From NCBI GenBank assembly GCA_030646555.1, contig JAUSKP010000048.1, forward strand, positions 1-64,000: a stretch of DNA of 64,000 bases. Reading direction: 5' to 3'. Every line of letters starts with the position of its first letter. Within the stretch, counting starts at the first letter, position 1. Positions 57,721-64,000 of the stretch are shown here, one piece after another. This stretch comes from a bacterium (GTDB lineage Bacteria; Patescibacteriota; Minisyncoccia; UBA6257; 02-FULL-45-10c). Made by a program: the position numbers and the translations under genes. The notes below the pieces were generated by a model, which ran no database searches, was not told the DNA's origin, and worked only from the letters and a program-made list of their open reading frames with translations.

Positions 57721-58917
57721 ATGATCAAGTTAAAAAACACCGATAAGGCCGTCAAAAGACTCATTTTAGCCCTTAAAAATAACGAGAAAATAGGCGTCTG
57801 GAGCGACTATGACCCGGACGGTGTATTTGCTTTAACCCTAGCCTATGAAGCCCTTTTAAACGCCGGTTTTAAGAAGAATAACCTGGCGCTTTCTTTGCCG
57901 AACCAGCATAAATATAGAAGAAGTTTTAATAAATTTCATTTAAAACTTTTCAAAAAATCAGGCGTCAAATTAATTATCGGCATTGATTTTGGCACAACCG
58001 ACTTTGAACAGGTCGGCTGGGCAAAAAAAATGGGATTTGAAGTGATACTTTTAGACCATCATCGCCAAAGACCGGGCAACTTACCGGCGCTTTTGATAAA
58101 TCCATACCAAAAAGGAGATGATTCCAAAACTAAAAATTGGAGTGGGGCCGGAGTGGCGTATTTATTTTTTGAAAATCTTTATAATTTCTTAAAAATAGAT
58201 CCCAAAAAACTTGAAAAGAGCATTGATCTAATATTAATTCCGGCGCTTACCGATTACATACAAATTAATAATGGAAATCTGCCCTATCTTAAAAAAAGTT
58301 TGGGAAAAATAAAAGCCGGTGATCGTCCGGGACTCAATGCTTCTCTAAAACAGATTGGGTTAAATAAAAATCTAGCTATTGAAGATTTTAAGGAAAAAAG
58401 GGCTGATTTATGCGATTTTTATGGGACGCTGAATGGAAATGGAAAACAAAACAACGTTTTTAATTTGCTCTTGTCCAAAAACAAAAAAGACGCTGATAAA
58501 ATATCGAAACAAATCAAAAAAGATCTTGCGGTTTTTGAAAAATATATTGATTCAATGGTCGCGCAAGGCATCAAAAAATTCAGATCAGCCAATCAAGCAA
58601 AGAAACTTAAATTTATTTTTTGGGGAACAGATAAGGATATGGGAATGATTGCCACTGGCTCAAAGATAGCCAACAGATTAAATGAATATTTCAGAATTCC
58701 AGTTTATTTTTATAACAAAGAAAACAATATTATGAAAGGTTCGGTTAGAACCAACTATCCCGAAAACTCTGACGCAAATGTGATTGATTCCATGAAAAGT
58801 TCCGCTCAATTATTTTTCAGTTTTGGCGGGCATCCTAGAGCGGCCGGATTCTATATTAAAAAGAAAAACTTGCCATTGTTTGAAAAAGCTTTAAATAAAT
58901 ACTATGGAAACAGTTAA
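57721..58917 (+). CDS. DHH-family phosphoesterase (RecJ-like)
   Basis: 398 residues. The DHH motifs are present: WSDYDPDGV (motif I), GIDFGTTD, LLDHHRQRPG (motif III) and the C-terminal DHHA1 FGGHPRAAGFYI. This is the layout of RecJ and of oligonucleotide phosphoesterases; no OB domain is seen. Its end overlaps the RNase HI gene by 14 nt, and both act on nucleic acid. Confidence 0.88.
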   Translation: MIKLKNTDKAVKRLILALKNNEKIGVWSDYDPDGVFALTLAYEALLNAGFKKNNLALSLPNQHKYRRSFNKFHLKLFKKSGVKLIIGIDFGTTDFEQVGWAKKMGFEVILLDHHRQRPGNLPALLINPYQKGDDSKTKNWSGAGVAYLFFENLYNFLKIDPKKLEKSIDLILIPALTDYIQINNGNLPYLKKSLGKIKAGDRPGLNASLKQIGLNKNLAIEDFKEKRADLCDFYGTLNGNGKQNNVFNLLLSKNKKDADKISKQIKKDLAVFEKYIDSMVAQGIKKFRSANQAKKLKFIFWGTDKDMGMIATGSKIANRLNEYFRIPVYFYNKENNIMKGSVRTNYPENSDANVIDSMKSSAQLFFSFGGHPRAAGFYIKKKNLPLFEKALNKYYGNS

Positions 58918-59542
58918 ACCGAAAAAATATTACGCTTATATGCTGACTAACAAAAATCAGTCCGGAATATTGGAAAACTGGAAAGAATGCGAAAAGATTG
59001 TTTCCGGAAAAGATGCCAGATATAGAAGCTTCACATCCAAGGAAGAAGCTGGAAATTGGCTTAAAAACGGCGCTAACTATGAAGTAAGGCCCTCAAAAAA
59101 AATATCTCCCTTCGGGAGACCTCCCGCAGGGAGAGAAAAGGGGATCTATTTTGATTCCGGCACTGGCCGCAACCAAAAAGTGGAAGTGAGCGTCACCGAT
59201 GAAAAAGGAAAAGATCTTTTGGACAAGATCAGGCCAAAAATAAAACTTAACAAATTTGGAAAACATCCGGAGCCTAAAGCTACAAATAATTATGGTGAAT
59301 TATTAGGCTGTAAATACGCATTACAAATCTCTCTTAAAGAGAAAAATAAAAAAATATTCGGAGACAGCCAGCTGGTGCTGAACTATTGGTCCAAGGGATT
59401 CATAAACAAAAAAGAAATGGATAAAAATACAATCAAGCTTTCTGAAGATGTGTCAAAATTGCGCAAAAAATTTGAAGAAGCGGGCGGTACGATCGAATTT
59501 ATTAAAGGTGCCTACAATCCCGCAGATTTGGGTTTTCATTAA
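58904..59542 (+). CDS. rnhA: Ribonuclease HI with viroplasmin-type N-terminal domain
   Basis: 212 residues. The N-terminal ~60 residues (YYAYMLTNKNQSGILENW; RYRSFTSKEEAGNWL) are the caulimovirus viroplasmin/RNase HI N domain that binds RNA-DNA hybrids. The RNase H core keeps the four acidic residues: YFDSGTGRN, NNYGELLG, FGDSQLV and NPADLGFH. A repeat at 59109-59135 inserts FGRPPAGREK in the linker. Confidence 0.9.
   Translation: METVKPKKYYAYMLTNKNQSGILENWKECEKIVSGKDARYRSFTSKEEAGNWLKNGANYEVRPSKKISPFGRPPAGREKGIYFDSGTGRNQKVEVSVTDEKGKDLLDKIRPKIKLNKFGKHPEPKATNNYGELLGCKYALQISLKEKNKKIFGDSQLVLNYWSKGFINKKEMDKNTIKLSEDVSKLRKKFEEAGGTIEFIKGAYNPADLGFH
59109..59135. repeat. Short palindromic repeat inside rnhA
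   Basis: TCCCTTCGGGAGACCTCCCG then CAGGGA, about 9 residues in frame. Confidence 0.65.
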
Positions 59543-59555
59543 ACCATTCAATGGT

Positions 59556-60047
59556 TTATTTGGTAAAAAATTCAAAAAATCGTTCTCGAAAAAAAATAAA
59601 TAATGTCGCTCCTGACCCAATAATAAAACTTGAAACAACCGAGGCGGTATAACCATATTCTCTCGCACACGCCTCAATAAAATACAGTGGCTTGATAAAA
59701 TCCCTTCCCCTCCAATCAGTTGTTAGAGTGGTATTTCTATTATTAGCGTCGAGTGGTATGAGTAATTCTTTTTTTATGGCTTTATCAATCAAATCATCTA
59801 TCTTTTTCCACTGTATTCTAACCAAATTTGTTCCATATTCTGTTGCCTGTGTCGGATATTTACCACTTATACATTGATACCATCTGCGTATTGTTGATTT
59901 CCAATCTTCATAAAAGTTTTTTTCATGTGCAAGATGTATTCTAAAATATGAACGACTTATATTGTCGTTAAACCAATTCGGGGCATTACCATCTTTCGGC
60001 CTGTTCGGACGTGTAAAATACCACATTAACCACCAAAGTTTTATCAT
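59556..60047 (-). CDS. Hypothetical protein with C-terminal membrane helix
   Basis: 163 residues. A Trp-rich N-terminus (MIKLWWLMWYFTRPNRP), a polar helical middle, and one C-terminal hydrophobic helix (VVSSFIIGSGATLFIFF). No family recognised. It converges with rnhA, and no promoter is clear. It could still be spurious, but its composition is protein-like. Confidence 0.55.
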   Translation of the reverse strand: MIKLWWLMWYFTRPNRPKDGNAPNWFNDNISRSYFRIHLAHEKNFYEDWKSTIRRWYQCISGKYPTQATEYGTNLVRIQWKKIDDLIDKAIKKELLIPLDANNRNTTLTTDWRGRDFIKPLYFIEACAREYGYTASVVSSFIIGSGATLFIFFRERFFEFFTK

Positions 60048-60154
60048 AATACTTATTCTACTCCAAAGACATAATTTTTCAATAATTTTTGTATTACTTA
60101 TGTTTATGGTATAGCCGCTAATTACAATTTATTGAAATAAACTCCATAATATGT

Positions 60155-60160
60155 TATAGT
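60155..60160 (+). promoter_or_regulatory. -10 box of RNase P RNA gene
   Basis: TATAGT, 7 nt before the first base of the P1 helix at 60168. Confidence 0.65.
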
Positions 60161-60191
60161 ATTTTTGTTGGCAGTTTAGACAGCAGCCGTG

Positions 60192-60219
60192 ATCCGCCTT
60201 CGCTAAAGCTATGGCGGAC
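60192..60219. repeat. Dispersed repeat inside P3 of RNase P RNA
   Basis: ATCCGCCTTCGCTAAAGCTA then TGGCGGAC; inverted copy of 47454-47484 with one base missing. Confidence 0.85.
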
Positions 60220-60287
60220 AACGGAGGAAAGTCCGGACACTCCTCCGATGCAAATCGGAGAGCAGGGTAGCGGGTAACCCCCGTCCA

Positions 60288-60558
60288 GGACTCTATTTCG
60301 ATAATAATTCCTAAACGCGTTGCCAGGATAAGTTGAAAATTTCAAGGCTTGCCGACAAGCCAGTGGATGATTCCACGGCTTGGAGGCATAACACAGAAAT
60401 TTTCAAGTTAGACCGCAAACCTCCGGGATACAGCCAATTTTATTTATAACTGCGTTGGTCGTCGGAAATGTAGAATCATCTACTAATTTCCTCCTCCCGC
60501 CTGGTTCTAAATAAAATTGGCTAGTATCGCGTTGGAAACTATTATCGAAATAGAGTCC
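60288..60558 (+). other. Structured insertion in RNase P RNA
   Basis: Closed by GGACTCTATTTCGATAATA and its perfect complement; inner helices listed under rnpB. No group I (P7/R-S) or group II (domain V) core is recognisable. Confidence 0.6.
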
Positions 60559-60815
60559 GATAGTAATATAGAGGTGCGAGCAGAAACGTCTTGTTTTGAA
60601 AAGAACAAGGAGACCTGATCTCAAGCTAATCGGTCTAGTTCAGATATAGAGATAAAAAATCTGAAATGAAACGGCTAAATCCTTACCCGAGTGCAAGGCC
60701 GTACTGCGCAAGCAGTGTGCCGCAAGAGCCATTAAGCAATTAGTGGCCCAGATAAATTGCTGTTATCTATCCGTTAAAAGACAGAACAGAATCCGGCTTA
60801 TTAGCTGCCAACAAC

Positions 60816-60845
60816 AAATCCCCTCGCAAGAGGGGATTTTGTTTT
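60816..60845 (+). terminator. Terminator of RNase P RNA
   Basis: AAATCCCCTC with GAGGGGATTT, loop GCAA, then TTGTTTTC. Confidence 0.92.
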
Positions 60846-60858
60846 CTTAATTAAAAAG

Positions 60859-60891
60859 AAAACCCGCTCCCTAGTGATAGGGGCGGGTTTT
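60859..60891 (-). terminator. Terminator overlapping gene end
   Basis: AAAACCCGC plus CCC with GGG plus GCGGGTTTT; the TAG stop of the minus-strand gene (60871-60873) is at the loop. It can also back up rnpB termination. Confidence 0.85.
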
Positions 60892-61080
60892 TATCTTTGC
60901 CCGGTTTACGAGAATGCTCGCACCGGAATAAAGAAAGAACAGAGAAATGAGCACTGTATTTATGTTCCGCAGTTCGCGAATGTAAATATGCATTTTAACA
61001 CCGAGATAAGCCTCTGCCATGAGACCGCACACAGCGAAGCAGAACAATCCCCAGCAAACATCCTTCTGTTTATTAGACAT
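60871..61080 (-). CDS. Small two-helix membrane protein, unknown
   Basis: 69 residues with two hydrophobic helices (WGLFCFAVCGLMAEAYLGV; TVLISLFFLYSGASILV). AGGAG lies 6-7 nt before ATG 61080, and a TTGACA promoter is upstream in the end of murC. A leader hairpin (GTCTGA/TCAGAC, about 61108-61126) stands just ahead of the Shine-Dalgarno. Confidence 0.65.
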   Translation of the reverse strand: MSNKQKDVCWGLFCFAVCGLMAEAYLGVKMHIYIRELRNINTVLISLFFLYSGASILVNRAKIKTRPYH

Positions 61081-61136
61081 GAAATTCTCCTAAAGAACAA
61101 ATTCTTCCGTCTGATAATTCAGACTGAAGTTTTTAT

Positions 61137-61166
61137 ACTATAACACACTTATTTGTACTTTGTCAA
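61137..61166 (-). promoter_or_regulatory. Promoter inside the 3' end of murC
   Basis: Minus-strand TTGACA (61161-61166) within murC codons, TATAGT (61137-61142) just beyond, 18-bp spacer. Confidence 0.7.
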
Positions 61167-62495
61167 GAGTTCCTGAGAATAGTTGATTATGTCGCCGGCA
61201 CCCATCATTACGATAGTAACAGGGGACTTATAACCCCTAATTACCTCAAAAATAGCCTTATTTAAGCCCGTTTTAGGGTTTTCCAGGTATATTGAACCCT
61301 TAATATGATTGGCTAGACTTTTAGCATTATATCTAATTTCTACCTGATTTTCCCTACCGGCAACCTTATAAATAGGGAACACAATAGTCTTATTGGCATC
61401 GGAAAATGCGCGCGTAAAATCTTTAAAAAGCGCTTTGAGCCGTTTGGCCTGATGAGGCTGAAAAACACATATCAGTTTGTTCTTGGGGTATTTTTCTTTG
61501 AGGCCCTGAAGCGTGGCCTTGACTTCATTCGGATGATGGGCATAATCGTCAAAAAGAATAATTTTATTTTTTAAACTGTGAAATTTTAATTCGCCCTTAT
61601 ATTCCATTCTTCGCCAAACTCCGTTGAATTTACTTATTGAACTTAAAATTATTTTTTCGGAAATATCCAAACCCCTGGCAACGGAGTAGGCGACAAGCGC
61701 ATTCAATTGGTTGTGTTTTCCGGGAATTTTAAGCATCCACCTAATCTCATCTTTAATTTTTGCCGGCACATCCGAAATTGGATATTTCTTCAAAGACGCC
61801 GCTTTTGAAACAACTTCGCCAAGAGCTTTATTGAGATCATTAAATATTATTTTTGATCCGGCTTTATGATTTGCCAAAAATCTTTGAAAAGACTTTTTAA
61901 CTCCAGCGAAGTTCTTATAAAAATCCAAATGCTCGCGATCAATATTGGTGATACCGGAGATAAAGGGATGATAATTCCAGAACGCTCCGCCATATTCATC
62001 GGCTTCTAAAACTAAATATTCACTTTTGCCTAATCGAAAATTGCTGCCATTAAACTCTTTAAGTTTGGTGCCTACTATAACCGTCGGGTCCAAACTGGCG
62101 CTTATCATAATTAAAGCCACTAAAGCCGTAGTCGTGCTTTTTCCGTGCGCGCCGGCAATGGCGACTATCTTGAATTCCTTGGAAAGTTCACCAACAGCTT
62201 CGGGATACGACATATGATCCAAACCCATTTTAAGAACCTGCTTCATTTCGGAATTATCCAAATTAACCGCCTGACTATGGATGATCAAGGTATTCTTCAA
62301 ATTTCTTATATTTCCGGCATTATGCCCAATATAGACAACCGCCCCTTCTTTTGCCAAATCCCTGATTATAGGGGAGTCAGATAAGTCGGAACCTAATACT
62401 TTATACCCCTTAGACAAAAAATAACGCGCCAAGGCGCTCACGCCTATCCCGCCGATGCCAATGAAATAAATTAATTTATATTTGGCAAAAATCAT
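61149..62495 (-). CDS. murC: UDP-N-acetylmuramate-L-alanine ligase
   Basis: 448 residues. N-terminal Rossmann domain FIGIGGIGVSALARYFLSKG, ATP loop IAGAHGKSTTTALVAL, EADEYGGAF, ITNIDREHLDFY, and DDYAHHPNEVKATL. It adds L-Ala to UDP-MurNAc. All domains are present. No Shine-Dalgarno. Confidence 0.96.
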   Translation of the reverse strand: MIFAKYKLIYFIGIGGIGVSALARYFLSKGYKVLGSDLSDSPIIRDLAKEGAVVYIGHNAGNIRNLKNTLIIHSQAVNLDNSEMKQVLKMGLDHMSYPEAVGELSKEFKIVAIAGAHGKSTTTALVALIMISASLDPTVIVGTKLKEFNGSNFRLGKSEYLVLEADEYGGAFWNYHPFISGITNIDREHLDFYKNFAGVKKSFQRFLANHKAGSKIIFNDLNKALGEVVSKAASLKKYPISDVPAKIKDEIRWMLKIPGKHNQLNALVAYSVARGLDISEKIILSSISKFNGVWRRMEYKGELKFHSLKNKIILFDDYAHHPNEVKATLQGLKEKYPKNKLICVFQPHQAKRLKALFKDFTRAFSDANKTIVFPIYKVAGRENQVEIRYNAKSLANHIKGSIYLENPKTGLNKAIFEVIRGYKSPVTIVMMGAGDIINYSQELLTKYK

Positions 62496-62637
62496 ATGAG
62501 ATCAAATTGTTTTGGATTTAAAGTGGCTAGTCTGAGCGTAGGGGGAAGGGCTCCTTTTTCCTATACTACCTGTCGCACAATATACCTTTTGCGACATGTT
62601 ATCCTATACACAAAGCTGAAGACGCCCGATAAGCCAT

Positions 62638-62904
62638 TTAAACACTTTCTGTCATCTTCTTTATTAGCTCTATCAAAAAATTATATGCCAACGAAAAATA
62701 TTTTATAATAAATTCTGTAAAAACATTTATTATTTTTTGAATATCAATCCCCAATACATTTCCCAGCCAAACATTCGCGCCGCCCAACAAGTTCCAACCC
62801 TGCTTTAAAATCCCTAAAACGTCTTCTTTGCTCTGTGGAACATACTTGGCAAGCATTGCGCTGGCTGCGTTAAACATATTAAACAATTTAAGCCATATAT
62901 CCAT
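62638..62904 (-). CDS. Small hypothetical amphipathic protein
   Basis: 88 residues, hydrophobic-amphipathic (LLGGANVWLGNVLGIDIQKI; FIIKYFSLAYNFLIELIKK). No family recognised. It lies between murC and the M23 peptidase on the same strand, 66 nt after the latter. Confidence 0.55.
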   Translation of the reverse strand: MDIWLKLFNMFNAASAMLAKYVPQSKEDVLGILKQGWNLLGGANVWLGNVLGIDIQKIINVFTEFIIKYFSLAYNFLIELIKKMTESV

Positions 62905-62970
62905 TACTTAAGTATAAACCTTATAAATCGTGGCTTCAAACTCAAAAATCCCTCTTAAAAATAGCTAATT

Positions 62971-64000
62971 TTAGAGGTAATCTTCGGGATTTATTGTAAC
63001 GCCAACAGGAACCAAGCCTTTTACCGGCGGGAAATTCTTAAAAAGTAAACTCGGTGTCCAATAAATGCCAAGATGTAAATGGGGCCCCGTACTATAACCG
63101 GAATTACCGACGTATCCGATCAATTCACCGCGTTTTACAACATCTCCTTTTTTAACCGCCGTGGCTGAAAGATGTGGATATAAAGTACTTAAATTATTAG
63201 CGTGCTCTATCATAATATATTGGCCGTATTGATATTTCTGCCAATAACTTCTGTCATTATTATCAACCGCGGACACCTTGCCGTCTTCCGCGGCAAAAAC
63301 AGGCGTACCTATAGCCGCGCCTATATCCAAACCATTATGGAAACCATTTTTATACAGCCTAATTGCAGCGGCGGTCCTTCCATATTTTTGAGTGATAATT
63401 CCCAAACCGCCATCTTTTTTAAGCTTAACCGGCCAAGCAAAAACCCCGGGTCTTTTAGACGGCAGTAAATTAGGATCAAAGCTCTCTCTTAATTTAGATT
63501 CAACATCGTTTATCTCTTTAGATAGGGCCTCTTGATCTTTTTCGAGTTGTTTTATAAGTTGTTGGTATATTTTTTCCTGATTTTTAGTTTGTGTCAGCAA
63601 GCTTTGTCTTTCTGTTTTCTGATCCTGTAAAATTACTTTTCTGTTCTTTAAATTTTTATTTTCTACTTCAACCTTAGATTTTTTAGTTGATCTATCAGTT
63701 AAGTTATTAGAGAGTTTGTCATTGAGAATTTGCAGATCACCAACTTGATTAGAAAGCCCTGAATTTATGTCAACAATATTTTGTATTTCATCCATGCTCT
63801 CAGCAATACTTTTATTCTTTAAAATAATAACCAAGGAGTTTTCCATATCTTTTTTTTGCAGTTCCCGTAAAAGTTCGGCTATTGCCAGCTTTTTAACGTC
63901 AATCTGGGATTCCGTATCCCCAATATCGTATTTTAAAGCCTCTATTTCCAGATTAAGTTTTTGTATATTTAATTCGCTTGATTTGACGCTTAAATTAAGC
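62971..64000 (-). CDS. M23 peptidase with coiled coil, 5' end outside window
   Basis: The frame is open to the right edge: codons beyond the ATG at 63846 encode further coiled coil (ELNIQKLNLEIEALKYDIG), so the true start lies outside. The long coiled coil (EnvC-like) is followed by an M23/LytM domain with HNGLDIGAAIGTPVFAAEDG and the zinc HLHLG motif. Such enzymes cut peptidoglycan cross-links and are FtsEX-controlled in other bacteria; ftsEX is at 36461-38069. Confidence 0.92.
   Translation of the reverse strand, partial: LNLSVKSSELNIQKLNLEIEALKYDIGDTESQIDVKKLAIAELLRELQKKDMENSLVIILKNKSIAESMDEIQNIVDINSGLSNQVGDLQILNDKLSNNLTDRSTKKSKVEVENKNLKNRKVILQDQKTERQSLLTQTKNQEKIYQQLIKQLEKDQEALSKEINDVESKLRESFDPNLLPSKRPGVFAWPVKLKKDGGLGIITQKYGRTAAAIRLYKNGFHNGLDIGAAIGTPVFAAEDGKVSAVDNNDRSYWQKYQYGQYIMIEHANNLSTLYPHLSATAVKKGDVVKRGELIGYVGNSGYSTGPHLHLGIYWTPSLLFKNFPPVKGLVPVGVTINPEDYL

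Larger units (their letters stand above)
60168..60811 (+). ncRNA. rnpB: RNase P RNA with large insertion
   Basis: Ribozyme that matures tRNA 5' ends. P1 pairs TTGGCAG with CTGCCAA at the far end. The conserved CR-I GGAGGAAAGTCCGGAC, P7 partners AGGGTA/TACCC, GAGTGCAAGGCC, and CR-V GACAGAACAGAATCCGGCTT are present. Total ~644 nt against a usual 350-400. P3 holds a dispersed repeat (60192-60219). A ~271-nt block (60288-60558) closed by a perfect 19-bp helix is extra, with inner perfect helices 60432-60446/60508-60522 (15 bp) and 60333-60343/60396-60406 (11 bp). The usual CR-II/III sequence is hard to place. Confidence 0.9.

Noticed and set aside
60288..60558. Group I or II intron in rnpB
   Set aside because: No P7/R-S core or domain V was found by eye; a GTGCG near 60572 alone is not enough.

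Overview
The window is AT-rich, densely packed bacterial chromosome from what looks like a Candidate Phyla Radiation (Patescibacteria) member, most likely a Parcubacteria-type lineage. The gene content and the reduced size of core proteins suggest this: AlaRS, RpoA, RF2, SecA and ProRS all lack domains usual elsewhere. VanW, RNase HI with a viroplasmin-type domain, a four-helix-bundle protein and many small membrane proteins fit the same picture. TGA is used as a normal stop (for example proS) and an RF2 is present, so the code looks standard. This placement is inference from gene style; no 16S rRNA is in the window.

Layout: 1-8.7 kb holds the 3' part of alaS, a divergent FtsA/PilM-like ATPase with a membrane partner, then infA-rpmJ-rpsM-rpsK-rpsD-rpoA-rplQ-rplM-rpsI. 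8.7-21.8 kb holds a PEGA/beta-propeller protein facing a long run of murA, mreB, holB-like, frr, rseP, proS, a second mreB, mreC, mreD, PBP2 and a DedA-triosephosphate isomerase fusion, which is a cell-elongation and envelope block. 22-32 kb has SIMPL, GtrA, hpf, secA, a giant pilin-LamG-S74 adhesin, a four-helix-bundle protein and two glycan genes. 32-40 kb has lepA, a FtsB/DivIC-like protein, tRNA-Gly and tRNA-Thr, prfB, ftsEX, an AI-2E family exporter and a SurA-like chaperone. 40-50 kb has VanW, a C39-like peptidase, a B12/radical SAM protein, an FAD oxidase, tRNA-Gln, an L,D-transpeptidase and typA. 50-64 kb has small membrane proteins, dnaX, a TIM-barrel GH-like protein, scpAB, mraY, pgk, a DHH phosphoesterase, RNase HI, RNase P RNA, murC and an M23 peptidase cut by the window end.

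Two styles of gene start coexist. At least eight genes have a -10 box ending 5-7 nt before the start codon, which predicts leaderless mRNAs. A second set, mostly small proteins plus the L,D-transpeptidase, has strong Shine-Dalgarno sequences, and most of these also have an upstream -35/-10 promoter.

Palindromic dispersed repeats fill intergenic gaps and have entered genes in frame (secA, two glycan genes, tpiA, scpA, pgk, a GH-like gene, RNase HI) and the P3 helix of RNase P RNA. Other unusual items are a ~270-nt structured insertion in RNase P RNA and two leaders in which a micro-ORF is complementary to the start region of the downstream membrane-protein gene.
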